Part shown: positions 7,537 through 16,168 of the stretch, one piece after another
How the letters are laid out: every line of letters starts with the position of its first letter
Position numbering within the stretch: position 1 is the stretch's first letter
Assembly: GCA_944384995.1 (NCBI GenBank)
Contig: CALWVN010000002.1
Coordinates: 62,001 to 126,000 of the forward strand
DNA: 64,000 bases
Direction: 5' to 3'
From: an uncultured Clostridia bacterium
GTDB lineage: Bacteria; Bacillota; Clostridia; Oscillospirales; Acutalibacteraceae
Program-made: the position numbers and the translations under genes
The notes under the pieces: generated by a model
Told to the model about the DNA's origin: nothing
Databases searched by the model: none
The model's input: the letters and a program-made list of their open reading frames with translations, nothing else

Positions 7537-8007
7537 ATGGCATTTTACAATCGTATGCGCGCTGTGGAATATGCGCGCCGCTGGAGCTTTTCCCGAAACC
7601 CCGCTTACTATAATTTTGACGCCATCGGCGGGGACTGCACGAATTTTATTTCGCAGTGCCTGTTCGCCGGCAGCGGCAAAATGAATTACCGCAAGACCTT
7701 TGGGTGGTATTACACGGACTTAAACCGCCGTGCCCCCGCGTGGACGGGCGTGCGGGAGCTGCACCAATTTCTGACGACCAACCGCGGCGCGGGCCCCTAC
7801 GGCAGCGAAACGACCTTACAGCAGCTCGAACCGGGCGACATCATACAGCTTGATTTCGGCAGCGGCTTTGCCCATTCGCTGTTGGTGATTTCCAATGGGG
7901 ATGACGTGCGCGTTGCCACGCATACGGATGACAGCTTTGACCGGCCTTTAGACAGTTATTACTATGTCACTGCGCGGTACATCCATATCGACGGCGTGCG
8001 GATCTGA
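7537..8007 (+). CDS. Putative amidase domain protein (Amidase_6-like)
   Basis: This 156-residue protein resembles the NlpC/P60-related 'putative amidase' family. GGDCTNFISQCLF (about residues 27-39) supplies the candidate catalytic Cys. A His in GFAHSLLVIS (about 110) and a later T-H-T-D-D complete a Cys-His arrangement. The tail ends in RYIHIDGVR, common in these domains. It lacks a signal peptide, so it may act inside the spore mother cell or be a minimal domain. The AAGGAGATG ribosome binding site directly follows the closing helix of the upstream RNA element. Confidence 0.78.
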   Translation: MAFYNRMRAVEYARRWSFSRNPAYYNFDAIGGDCTNFISQCLFAGSGKMNYRKTFGWYYTDLNRRAPAWTGVRELHQFLTTNRGAGPYGSETTLQQLEPGDIIQLDFGSGFAHSLLVISNGDDVRVATHTDDSFDRPLDSYYYVTARYIHIDGVRI

Positions 8008-8139
8008 TGCCTGCATTCGGCGGCAATCATCCATTTTATCATCATATCCCATGCCGGCAATACATGGCTATATATTTAATTAAGTATATTGCCAATTTCA
8101 TATACCTCTAATAAAATGGATACAGAGGTGCAAAGCGGT

Positions 8140-8340
8140 ATGATTCGATTAACGCTGGATAAAGTGCTGGAAAACCGTGACTTGACCCGATACGAGCTGG
8201 CAAAGAGAACGGGCATACGGTATCAAATCATTGATAACTACTACAAAAACAAGGTCAAACGATATGACAGCTATGTACTGGAACGCATTTGTGATGCGTT
8301 AGGCTGCCAAATTTCCGATGTGATCGAATATAAAAAATAA
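8140..8340 (+). CDS. Small Cro/C1-type helix-turn-helix regulator
   Basis: This 66-residue DNA-binding protein has TRYELAKRTGIRYQIIDNYYKNK (about residues 14-36) as its helix-turn-helix and LERICDALGCQISDVIEY as the typical final helix. It is similar to YozG-type mini-repressors. The ATG at 8140 was chosen because AGAGGTG lies 9 bp upstream; the longer in-frame TTG and ATG have none. The gene is AT-rich compared with the neighbours and is followed by its own terminator. Confidence 0.85.
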   Translation: MIRLTLDKVLENRDLTRYELAKRTGIRYQIIDNYYKNKVKRYDSYVLERICDALGCQISDVIEYKK

Positions 8341-8374
8341 AAGCAGAGCTACAACGCTCTGCTTTCTCTTTTTG
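8341..8374 (+). terminator. Intrinsic terminator of the HTH gene
   Basis: A 9-bp stem (AAGCAGAGC with GCTCTGCTT) is followed by TCTCTTTTT, directly after the stop codon. Confidence 0.85.
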
Positions 8375-8427
8375 GCAAAGTTGCAAATTTGCGAATCCGC
8401 CCCGATTTGATTCCAATACAGGATTTT

Positions 8428-8483
8428 TCTCTCCCTCCGAGTCGTCGGCAAGCCGCCGACCCACCTCCCTCGTCAGAGGGAGG
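8428..8483. repeat. GC-rich palindromic intergenic repeat
   Basis: Two adjacent hairpins, GTCGGC/GCCGAC (8444-8460) and CCTCCCTC/GAGGGAGG (8464-8483), lie downstream of prmA and the convergent HTH gene. They look like a dispersed intergenic palindrome unit; no second copy is in this window. Confidence 0.5.
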
Positions 8484-8508
8484 AAAAGGGTTGACCTAAG
8501 TTTTGTTT

Positions 8509-9435
8509 TTATCCTTTCCTGCACACCAGGCACACCCAGCCGCCGTCCTCGGTGCGCGCGTCTACGGTGAAGCCATGCGCTTGCAGGGCGTCGAGCACAT
8601 CGCCTTCTCGCAAGTCGATGATGCCGGAAGCGATAAACACCGAATCTGGTTTCATAAATTTCCCGACGTCCCGCAAAAATTGGACAATGACGTCGGCGAC
8701 GATGTTCGTCACCACCACGTCATATTGGCCCGTTACGTCGTCCGCGAGGTTGCCCTGCAAAAACGTGAGCTTGGGTTCTGCAAAACCGTTGCGCCGCCCG
8801 TTTTCCTTTGCCGTTTTGACCGCGAGCGCGTCAATGTCCACGCCCACGGCGCTGCCCGCACCCAAAAGCAGGGCGGCGATCGCCAAAATCCCGCTGCCGC
8901 AGCCGACGTCGAGCACCGTGCAGCCCGGGCGCACCGCGTTTTCCAGTGCCTCCAGGCAAAGACGGGTGGTCTGGTGCCCGCCCGTGCCGAATGCAAGTCC
9001 CGGTTCGAGCGCCAGCACCGCGCGGTTCTCGGGGTTTTCGGCATCCTCGCGCCAAAGCGGTTGAATCAGCAACCGTTTGCCGACGGGCAGGGGATGAAAA
9101 TATGCTTTCCAATTGTTCTCCCAGTCCTCGCTTTTGCAGATCAGCGTGTCGATCTCGTGCGCGATGCCTGCCGCCGTCAGGCGCTCCGAAAGGTAGGCGA
9201 GCGCCTCATTGGGGCTCGTTTCGGGCGAATAATACAAATGGATGCGCGCTTTGGTGCGATCCTTCGCGAGCAGCTCCTCGTCAATGAGGTCAATATGTGC
9301 GATCTCGCGCGTTTCTTCCTCCAGCGTGCGGTAATCCTCGATATAAATGCCACCCGGCGCCGCCATGCTAGCAATGTCTGCGGCACGATCCGTATCTGCC
9401 GCGTTTATTGTAATGCAAACTTCCGTCCAGTCCAT
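8509..9435 (-). CDS. prmA: Ribosomal protein L11 methyltransferase
   Basis: This 308-residue S-adenosylmethionine-dependent enzyme trimethylates ribosomal protein L11. The SAM-binding motif LDVGCGSGILAIAA (about residue 165) and the PrmA-specific FGTGGHQTT just before it are clear, as is VVTNIVADVI near 235. The start at 9435 (MDWTEV) has an AAGGTGG ribosome binding site; a longer start at 9465 is possible. It is the last gene of the long minus-strand run, separated from the DUF2804 gene by a repeat-rich spacer. Confidence 0.93.
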   Translation of the reverse strand: MDWTEVCITINAADTDRAADIASMAAPGGIYIEDYRTLEEETREIAHIDLIDEELLAKDRTKARIHLYYSPETSPNEALAYLSERLTAAGIAHEIDTLICKSEDWENNWKAYFHPLPVGKRLLIQPLWREDAENPENRAVLALEPGLAFGTGGHQTTRLCLEALENAVRPGCTVLDVGCGSGILAIAALLLGAGSAVGVDIDALAVKTAKENGRRNGFAEPKLTFLQGNLADDVTGQYDVVVTNIVADVIVQFLRDVGKFMKPDSVFIASGIIDLREGDVLDALQAHGFTVDARTEDGGWVCLVCRKG

Positions 9436-9454
9436 GTTTTCCACCTTACAAAAT

Positions 9455-9478
9455 ACGCCGCCCAACGCCGGGCGGCGT
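9455..9478 (-). terminator. Hairpin upstream of prmA (possible terminator of the DUF2804 transcript)
   Basis: On the minus strand, ACGCCGCCC pairs with GGGCGGCGT (9 bp, loop GGCGTT), followed by ATTTTG, about 20 bp before the prmA start. Confidence 0.55.
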
Positions 9479-9526
9479 TTCGTTTGTCAAAATATCTTCC
9501 TGAAAAGCCACACAAAAAGTTTTCGA

Positions 9527-9677
9527 CCGCCTTTTTCAAAAGGCGGCGGAGTCGAGGGGCAGCGCCCCCGTCGCGTCCCGCAGGACGCGAAATCCCTTTC
9601 GTTCAAAAAGCGCAGGAGGGGCGTAAAACGTCCCGGCGGGACGTTTTACGGTGGGGAACCCTCGCCGGGGGTTCCCC
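9527..9677. repeat. Array of five consecutive perfect hairpins
   Basis: Five palindromes follow one another: CCGCCTTTT/AAAAGGCGG (9527-9546), GGGGC/GCCCC (9556-9568) and TCGCGTCC/GGACGCGA (9571-9590). Then come CGTAAAACGTCCC/GGGACGTTTTACG (9622-9650) and GGGGAACCC/GGGTTCCCC (9653-9677). The block fills the 286-bp gap between prmA and DUF2804 and holds no credible gene. It resembles multi-hairpin intergenic repeats seen in clostridial genomes. Confidence 0.65.
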
Positions 9678-9751
9678 GATGCGCCGTGTAACAACACATG
9701 GATGCATTTCTTTTAAGCAACGTGTGAAAGATGTATATGTATTTCGGTAGC

Positions 9752-10777
9752 TTAATATTTATTGTGCACCTTTTCGCAGAAGCACAAAAGGTCGCGGATC
9801 TCGAGCTTCGTGCCGTCGTCGAGCACCGCCGTGCCGGACATTTTGCCGAACACCTGATGCTGGTCGGTGGTGATGAGCTTTACGTCGATTTTCGCCGCGC
9901 GGTCAAGCACGGGGGTGAAATCCATTTCGAACCGCCCGTCGCTCGACGAGATCTTCCACGGCTCCAGATACGAGTGCTTCGGGATGTGGAACGTTACGTC
10001 GTCTAACTTGTGCCCCACGCCGTCGTAAAACAGGATATTCTCGCTCGCCGCCGAGGTGTCGCCAAAGCCGTAGCCGATGTTGAAGCCGAACGGCTTCCCC
10101 TCCACAACGCCGTTGCCCGAACCCCAATACCAGGTGTTGTCATAGGTCCAAACACCGCGTCCCCAGTCGAGCGTGCCGAAGTCCGTTTCGGGGTCGAAAA
10201 CATAGGTCTTGCCGTCAAAATGCGCTTCGCCGCTCGCGCGCATACAGTTGATCTTCTGGTTGTAATAAAACGCTTTGCGGCTTTCTTTCCACGGCGTGGC
10301 GATGACCATGGTGTCCATCGGCGGCTGCTCAAGCGTCAGGTCGCAGGTGAACGTCTTGCCGTCCAAGAAATTCTTGAACGAACAGACAATGCGCCGCCTG
10401 CCGTCCTCCTTGGCGAATTCCATGTTGAGCCGCTTGTCGCGATAGACGGTGTTGCCGCGCTCGCTCGTTTCGGGCAGATGCAGTTTCCCCATGGGAAACG
10501 GCTGCAAGATCGTCTCGGTGTGCTCCCACGGCGTGTCGCCGAAGGTGATGAGCGAAACGGAATGCAGACCGACATAGCCGTCGTCGGAAATGGTGAACGC
10601 CAGCGCGCATTCCTTCGAGACGACCAAATAGTAGTCCCATTCCTTGATGCGGAATTTCGGGGCTTTGATGTCTTCGCGGCTGTAGATCTGCACAAGCTGC
10701 CGCGACCAGCCCGGTTCTTTCAGACTGCCGTCCACACGCAGCAGCTTTTGAACGGATGTGACCTCATGGTTTCTCAT
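9752..10777 (-). CDS. DUF2804 family protein
   Basis: This 341-residue protein matches the DUF2804 family in length and its C-terminal pattern: FGTLDWGRGVW, W-Y-W-GSG, FGFNIGYGFGDTS and then ENILFYDG. The fold is thought to be a lipocalin-like double beta-barrel, but no reaction is established. No signal peptide or membrane segment is visible, so it is cytoplasmic. Start at 10777 (MRNHEV) follows GGGGAGG by 6 bp. It lies 32 bp downstream of yhaM and is probably co-transcribed. Confidence 0.82.
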   Translation of the reverse strand: MRNHEVTSVQKLLRVDGSLKEPGWSRQLVQIYSREDIKAPKFRIKEWDYYLVVSKECALAFTISDDGYVGLHSVSLITFGDTPWEHTETILQPFPMGKLHLPETSERGNTVYRDKRLNMEFAKEDGRRRIVCSFKNFLDGKTFTCDLTLEQPPMDTMVIATPWKESRKAFYYNQKINCMRASGEAHFDGKTYVFDPETDFGTLDWGRGVWTYDNTWYWGSGNGVVEGKPFGFNIGYGFGDTSAASENILFYDGVGHKLDDVTFHIPKHSYLEPWKISSSDGRFEMDFTPVLDRAAKIDVKLITTDQHQVFGKMSGTAVLDDGTKLEIRDLLCFCEKVHNKY

Positions 10778-10809
10778 AGCTTTCCTCCCCATAGGATAAG
10801 ACCGACTTG

Positions 10810-11781
10810 TCAGTCCAGATTCACGGTTTTGTTTCGGTCGCCGCGCGCGTGGTTATAAAGCTTGCGGTTGTCGAGCGCCCAAACGCGGTTGGAAAATGCA
10901 CCCGGCTGTAAAGGGGCGAGCGTTTCGGTGATCTGGTAGACGCGCGCGTCCATCAAATCGAGCTCCGATAAAAGCTCCGCTTCCAAAAAAGCGGGACGCA
11001 CCGCCGCGCCGAACTCCGGCTCGCCGTGGTGTGAAAGCACCATGTGCTGCAGCAGCATGGATTTTTCTTCAGGAATCCCGAGCGCTTTGGCGGCTTCGTC
11101 GATCATCATTGCGCCCTTGACAAGATGCCCGATGAGGTTGCCCTCCACGGTATAGCCGGAGGCGATCCCCGCGTTGCCGACCTCAAATTCCGTGAGCTTG
11201 GCGATGTCATGCAAGATCGCACCCGCACACAACAGGTCTGCGTCCACGAACGGGTATATGCGGCAAACGCCCTCGCAAAGCCGAACGATAGAAAGCGTGT
11301 GCAGCAAAAGACCGCCGCGGATCGCGTGGTGCAGCCGGTATGCCGCCGGCCATTTGAGCAGATCCGCCTTGTGCTCGTTCAGCATATGCAGCACGAGCTT
11401 TTGCAGGTCCTTGTCCTGGAATGCCTCGACACATTCTACGAGCTTTTCAAACATGTATTCGCTGTTATAAGAAGCCGAGCGCACGAATTCCGAAATATCC
11501 ACGCCGTCCTGCTCCGTCGCGCGGCGGATGCGCTCCACGCGGAACTGGTCCGCGCCGTTGTACTGCGATATCGTGCCGCGCACCTTTACAAGCGTCTCGG
11601 CGGGGAACTGCCCCTGCGCGGCTTCGTTGTAGTCCCAATATTTTGCGGAGATCTCCCCGTCGCTGTCGGAAAGGATGAGGTCAAGGTAATCCTTCCCCTT
11701 GGCGGTGACCTTCTTTTCCGATTTTGTAATGAGGGCAAAGCCCTCGTAAAGCCCGTTTTGATTGATCTGCTTGAAGTTCAT
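10810..11781 (-). CDS. yhaM: 3'-5' exoribonuclease YhaM family protein
   Basis: This 323-residue protein has an N-terminal OB-fold (about residues 10-90, KGKDYLDLILSDSDGEISAKYWD) and an HD domain. HAIRGGLLLHTLSIV, ILHDIAKLTE and MVLSHHGEPEFG supply the metal-binding His/Asp residues. YhaM degrades RNA and DNA from the 3' end in Gram-positive bacteria. The AAAGGAG ribosome binding site supports the start. The C-terminus DRNKTVNLD is hydrophilic and ordinary. Confidence 0.9.
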   Translation of the reverse strand: MNFKQINQNGLYEGFALITKSEKKVTAKGKDYLDLILSDSDGEISAKYWDYNEAAQGQFPAETLVKVRGTISQYNGADQFRVERIRRATEQDGVDISEFVRSASYNSEYMFEKLVECVEAFQDKDLQKLVLHMLNEHKADLLKWPAAYRLHHAIRGGLLLHTLSIVRLCEGVCRIYPFVDADLLCAGAILHDIAKLTEFEVGNAGIASGYTVEGNLIGHLVKGAMMIDEAAKALGIPEEKSMLLQHMVLSHHGEPEFGAAVRPAFLEAELLSELDLMDARVYQITETLAPLQPGAFSNRVWALDNRKLYNHARGDRNKTVNLD

Positions 11782-11855
11782 ACCGCTTGCTCCTTTGGTT
11801 CGCTGCCTTAAAGTATAGCATGAATTCCGGGAAAGGTAAATCTTTTCCTACAAAT

Positions 11856-12098
11856 CTATGCAAGCTCCCGATACATGGCTGAAGCGGCGTCCTTAGGTGC
11901 AAATTCGTTGACGGCAAGCACCTCGTAACGCTTAACGCTGCCGCCCAGATTCAGCGCGATGATATCGCCGACCTTTACGTCGTAGGAAGCGCGCGCCGTT
12001 CTTCCGTTGACCTCGGCGCGTCCCGCGTCGCAGATCTCGTTGGCGACGGTACGGCGCTTGACGATGCGCGAGACCTTTAAATATTTATCCAGTCGCAA
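11856..12098 (-). CDS. rqcP: S4-domain RNA-binding protein RqcP (YabO)
   Basis: This 80-residue protein consists of a single S4 domain (MRLDKYLKVSRIVKRRT, then AEVNGRTARASYDVKVGDII). RqcP/YabO helps move tRNA during alanine tailing of stalled nascent chains in ribosome-associated quality control. The TTG start at 12098 is chosen because GGAGGG lies 5 bp upstream and the family begins with RLDKYLK. Placement beside hup, mazG and the YabM-like exporter matches the Bacillus yabM-yabN-yabO order. Confidence 0.9.
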   Translation of the reverse strand: MRLDKYLKVSRIVKRRTVANEICDAGRAEVNGRTARASYDVKVGDIIALNLGGSVKRYEVLAVNEFAPKDAASAMYRELA

Positions 12099-12183
12099 AA
12101 CAAACCCTCCTTTATGGTTGAAGGAACAGTTGAAAAGAAAAGGCAGAGGGAATCGCTTCCCTCTGCCGCGTGTGCAAAAGCAC

Positions 12184-12459
12184 TTATTTCGCAACAGCGT
12201 TCTTCAGAGCTGCGCCGGCTTTGAAAGCGGGAACCTTGGAAGCCGGGATGGTCATCGTCTCGCCGGTTCTCGGGTTGCGACCCGTTTTTGCAGCGCGTTC
12301 ACGGACCTCAAACGTGCCGAAGCCGATGAGTTGGACCTTTTCACCCTTGGCAAGCTCTGCGGTGACTGCATCGAACACAGCCGAAACCGCCGCGTCCGCG
12401 TCTTTCTTGGACAGACCGGCCTTCTCCGCAACTGCCGCGATAAGTTCTGTCTTATTCAT
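12184..12459 (-). CDS. hup: DNA-binding protein HU
   Basis: This 91-residue histone-like protein bends and compacts [24 protein letters not shown] begins the dimerisation helices, and [23 protein letters not shown] is the DNA-binding arm with the conserved RNPRTG/Pro tip. The GGAGGAAGA ribosome binding site is strong, fitting an abundant protein. It lies between mazG and rqcP, 50 bp from the former. Confidence 0.96.
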   Translation of the reverse strand: MNKTELIAAVAEKAGLSKKDADAAVSAVFDAVTAELAKGEKVQLIGFGTFEVRERAAKTGRNPRTGETMTIPASKVPAFKAGAALKNAVAK

Positions 12460-12509
12460 GTTTGTCTTCCTCCGTTTTGGATAGATTTATCTTCCATAGC
12501 TGCAAGCAG

Positions 12510-13316
12510 CTATTCGGAACCGTGTTTTTTGACTTCGTTCCACAGCGCGTCCAGCGATGCAAGAGACGCTGTCTGCATATCCACGCCGCGTGCCTCGGCG
12601 AGCTTTTCCACCTCGCAAAAGCGGGCTTGGAATTTGTCGGTTGCCGCAGTGAGGGCTTCCTCAGGGTCAAGCTTTAAAAACCGCGCCGCGTTGACGACCG
12701 AAAACAGCAGATCGCCGAGTTCTTCCAGCGCGTTTTCGCGGTCATTCTTTTCGTATGCCGCGCGCAATTCTGCGGTTTCCTCAGGCAGCTTTTGCAGTGC
12801 GCCGTTGAGGTCGTCCCAGTCAAAACCGACCTTGGCCGCCTTTTCCTGAATCTTGTAAGCGCGCATCAAAGCGGGAAGCTCGCGCGGGACCGCCTGCATT
12901 TTGTCCGAGACGGTCTTGCGATGCTTGGTCGCGGATTTGATCTGTTCCCAATTCTCCAGCACCTCGCCGGAGGAGGCAACCTGCACATCGCCGAAAACAT
13001 GCGGATGCCGCTCGATGAGCTTTTTGCAAATGCCGTCCGCCACGTCGTCAAACGAGAATGCGTTGCGCTCGGCAGCCATCTGGGCGTGAAATACGACCTG
13101 CATGAGCACGTCGCCGAGCTCCTCGCACAGCAGCACGTCGTCGTGCTTGTTGATCGCCTCGATCGCCTCGTAGGTCTCTTCGATCAGGTTTTTGCGGATG
13201 GAATCGTGCGTCTGCTCACGATCCCACGGACAGCCGTGCTCGCCGCGCAGAATACGCATGATCTCCAAAAGATCCTGCATGTTATATTTTGATTTGGTTG
13301 TAAACGTCTGTTCCAT
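12510..13316 (-). CDS. mazG: Nucleoside triphosphate pyrophosphohydrolase MazG
   Basis: This 268-residue enzyme hydrolyses (d)NTPs to NMP and pyrophosphate. The N-terminal MazG domain is marked by HGCPWDREQTHDSIRKNLIEETYE, with the metal-binding EExxE, and DVLMQVVFHA. A second MazG-like half (ENALEELGDLLFSVVNAAR) occupies about residues 180-260. The Bacillus counterpart YabN carries an extra N-terminal methylase-like domain that is absent here. It sits between the SpoVB-like exporter and hup. Confidence 0.92.
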   Translation of the reverse strand: MEQTFTTKSKYNMQDLLEIMRILRGEHGCPWDREQTHDSIRKNLIEETYEAIEAINKHDDVLLCEELGDVLMQVVFHAQMAAERNAFSFDDVADGICKKLIERHPHVFGDVQVASSGEVLENWEQIKSATKHRKTVSDKMQAVPRELPALMRAYKIQEKAAKVGFDWDDLNGALQKLPEETAELRAAYEKNDRENALEELGDLLFSVVNAARFLKLDPEEALTAATDKFQARFCEVEKLAEARGVDMQTASLASLDALWNEVKKHGSE

Positions 13317-13337
13317 TGCAAAATCCTTTTCTGTATT

Positions 13338-15122
13338 TTACTCTAAAAATCCATATTTGGCAAGTATTTTCGCGATTTTTTCTCCCTTAGGCAGCATTTT
13401 TACATCTGATTTGGCGATCCCGCCGACCAAAAACATGGCGATCGCGTAAACCAGCACGGCAAACACCACTGCAATGGCCGTAGCGATGATATTCGTTATC
13501 GAAAGCCCGCCGCGCGTCATCACAGGTAAAATGTTGGAAAACAGCCCGTAGCTTGTAAACGCCGCCACGCCGCAGAGCACGGCGGAAAACAGGGGCTTTA
13601 CAAAAACCGACATCCAATTCACACGCACGCGGGCGGTGCGCAGAAGCGCTATGATATTGTAGACCACAATGATCGCGTAGCAGATCACGGTGCCGATAAC
13701 CGCACCGTTGATGTTGATCTGCGGGATGCCGATGAAAACGTAGTTTGCAATGACCTTCGCAACCGCACCGACCGTTAAGGAGCGCAGCGGTACACCCGTT
13801 TTGCCGAGAGCCTGCAGCATGTTCGTTGTCGGCTGAGAAAGACACATTAAGAAAATGGTGTAGCCGTATGCCGCCATAATGGGCGCGGCGATCGCGACCG
13901 CATCGGCGGATCTGCCGGTTTCATACATCATGTTGAGGATCGGCTCTGCAAGCACCGCCATACCGATGCCTGCCGGGAACGCGATCATCAGCGTTACGCG
14001 CAGCACGGATTCGACCGAGGTTTTGAGCACCTTTTTATCCTTGACCGCCCATGCGGCGGAAAGTGCGGGTATGGCGCTCACACCTAAGGAAAGCGTGATC
14101 GACGGGATCAGGTTCTTAAAGTCCAGCGACATGGTGTATGCGCCGTACAGGTATTTTGCGATATCCGCATCCAGCACCTGCGCAGCGAGCAGCTGGTCGC
14201 CGTAGACTGAACGGATGTAATCCAGATTGCCAAGGATCATCGTATCCAGACGGTTCTGTACGGTGATGGAGTCGATGAGGTTCGTTACGCTGAACACAAG
14301 CGACGACGCCACCACGGGTATCGCGATTGCCATCAGCGTCTTGGCGATCGCCGTTCCGGCCAGCGGTTTCGGGGAGTTGACCAGCTCCGTGCGCGTCAGC
14401 GCATCGCCGCGTACGCGGTGGCGGATCATCATGTAAAGCATCCCGACGACCGTGCCACCCGTTACGCCCAGTGCTGCGGCTGCGGCGGCATAGGGGTACA
14501 AAACGCTTAATGCCTCAGCCTCGGTCGCGGCGGTCTGACCGAATATGGAAAGCCCTGCGGCAAGGCGTGCCTGCCCGTAGCGCATGGTCGCCCAAGCGCA
14601 CACAAGCCCGATGATGACCTTGCCGACCGCTTCCCAAATTTCAGACATGGCGGTGGGCGTCATATTCCGCAGCCCGTTATAGTAGCCGCGGTAGGTGGAC
14701 ATCACACAGCAGAAGAAAATGGACGGTGCAATGGCGATGATCGCAGGCAGAGCGTCCATGTTTTTGGACAGCACCGCATACGGGTACGCAAGCAGAAGCA
14801 TCAGCACCACACCGACGGTGCCCGTCAGCAAGAAAAGCCGCCCGGCGACTTTATAAATGCGCCGCACATCGCGAAACCGCCCGAGCGCTACCTGCTGTGA
14901 GACCATTTTCGAGACAGCCACGGGCAGCCCCGCCATAGAGACGGTATAAATCGGGATATATAGATTGTAAGCGGAGTCAAAGCACGCGCGCCCGATGGTG
15001 CCGATCATGTTGGAGATCGGTACTTTGTAAAGGATGCCGATGACCTTTACGATGATCGTGGCGGCAGCGAGCACAATGGCGCCGTTGAGCAGCGACTGGC
15101 TTTTCCGTTTTTGCTGCGCCAA
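13338..15122 (-). CDS. MATE/MOP-superfamily exporter, SpoVB/YabM-like
   Basis: This is a membrane protein of about 594 residues with roughly 14 transmembrane helices, of the polysaccharide/lipid flippase (MVF/MATE-like) class. It opens with QSLLNGAIVLAAATIIVKVIGILYK, typical of SpoVB/YabM/YtgP proteins that move lipid-linked peptidoglycan or polysaccharide precursors. Its position before mazG, hup and rqcP parallels yabM in Bacillus. The TTG at 15122 has AAGGGG 9 bp upstream; an ATG at 15191 would add 23 residues and overlap the preceding gene. Confidence 0.87.
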   Translation of the reverse strand: MAQQKRKSQSLLNGAIVLAAATIIVKVIGILYKVPISNMIGTIGRACFDSAYNLYIPIYTVSMAGLPVAVSKMVSQQVALGRFRDVRRIYKVAGRLFLLTGTVGVVLMLLLAYPYAVLSKNMDALPAIIAIAPSIFFCCVMSTYRGYYNGLRNMTPTAMSEIWEAVGKVIIGLVCAWATMRYGQARLAAGLSIFGQTAATEAEALSVLYPYAAAAAALGVTGGTVVGMLYMMIRHRVRGDALTRTELVNSPKPLAGTAIAKTLMAIAIPVVASSLVFSVTNLIDSITVQNRLDTMILGNLDYIRSVYGDQLLAAQVLDADIAKYLYGAYTMSLDFKNLIPSITLSLGVSAIPALSAAWAVKDKKVLKTSVESVLRVTLMIAFPAGIGMAVLAEPILNMMYETGRSADAVAIAAPIMAAYGYTIFLMCLSQPTTNMLQALGKTGVPLRSLTVGAVAKVIANYVFIGIPQININGAVIGTVICYAIIVVYNIIALLRTARVRVNWMSVFVKPLFSAVLCGVAAFTSYGLFSNILPVMTRGGLSITNIIATAIAVVFAVLVYAIAMFLVGGIAKSDVKMLPKGEKIAKILAKYGFLE

Positions 15123-15187
15123 GGTGCAAGGCCCCTTTCCTGACAGTTTTTGGTTGATAAAAAGAATAGCACGCAAAATGCGGCGTG

Positions 15188-16141
15188 TCAATCCCGCGTT
15201 TGGGGCGGCAGTCCCGTGTCTCCTAAAAATTCGCGCAGCAGCGAGTTTTCCGGCACGAGCGAAGGGGAAAGCGGCACAAAGGCCTGCAATGCCGCCGAAA
15301 GCGTATCGGCAGTCCTGCGGTCATCCCCGCGCAGATCGGCGTTGTTAAGCAGCTCGATCGCCTCATTACGGAACACGCACGGCGCGTACAGATGTGTGGA
15401 GTCGATACGCATATCCGCCTGTGAACGGAACGGGAACAGGTATTTCTGTTCGCCGGCGAGCACGTTTTTCCAAAGGGAGAAGGTGTGCTCCGCAGAGCTT
15501 GCGCGGAAGCGGTAATCGCGCAGAAGCCGCCGCACAAAGCGCAGGCTTTTCTTGTTCAGCAAGACCTCCCCGTTTTTATTGTATATGCGGGAAGAAACGC
15601 TGATATATAGCTTTAATACGTTTTTTTTCGGAAGCTGCGCGGTCACAAGCGGGTTTAACGCATGCAGCCCTTCCACGATCACGGCGTCACATTCGCCAAG
15701 CGTTACGGCGCGCGAGGTGTTGCTGCGTTTTCCGACGGTGAAATCGAACATGGGCAGCAGCACTTCCCGCCCCGCCAGCAGGTCGCAAAGCGTATCCTGC
15801 AGCAGCGGCAGATCCAGCGCGTGCACGGTCTCAAAATCGGGCGTACCCTCCGAAAAGCCGGGGATCTGCTCCCGGTTTAGATAAAAATCATCTAAAGAGA
15901 GCACGTGCGTTTCGATCCCGAGCGCCTGCAGACGCTCGGCAAGTTTTTTTGCCGTCGTGGTCTTGCCGGAGCTTGAGGGCCCCGCAAGCATCACGATCTC
16001 GCGCCCGCGCTCGGCGACGATCCGTTCAACGGCACGGTCTAATACGCCGTCAAAGCGTGCTTCGCTTTGGCGGATGAAATCAAGCGGCGCCGAACGCGCC
16101 TTTCGGTTGATTACTTCGAGTGTGTTGGGGAGGTTTGGCAA
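15188..16141 (-). CDS. Uridine kinase-like nucleoside kinase
   Basis: This 317-residue P-loop kinase has the phosphate-binding motif AGPSSSGKTTTAKKL near residue 54. LSLDDFYLNREQIPG (about 85) and VIVEGLHALNP (about 157) are the other uridine kinase/phosphoribulokinase landmarks. The N-terminal 45 residues resemble the linker of TGS-linked uridine kinases. It probably phosphorylates uridine or cytidine. The start is a TTG; the ribosome binding site is modest. It lies 27 bp after hemZ in the long minus-strand operon. Confidence 0.85.
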   Translation of the reverse strand: MPNLPNTLEVINRKARSAPLDFIRQSEARFDGVLDRAVERIVAERGREIVMLAGPSSSGKTTTAKKLAERLQALGIETHVLSLDDFYLNREQIPGFSEGTPDFETVHALDLPLLQDTLCDLLAGREVLLPMFDFTVGKRSNTSRAVTLGECDAVIVEGLHALNPLVTAQLPKKNVLKLYISVSSRIYNKNGEVLLNKKSLRFVRRLLRDYRFRASSAEHTFSLWKNVLAGEQKYLFPFRSQADMRIDSTHLYAPCVFRNEAIELLNNADLRGDDRRTADTLSAALQAFVPLSPSLVPENSLLREFLGDTGLPPQTRD

Positions 16142-16168
16142 AAAATCACTGCCCTTGGACGCCGGCTT

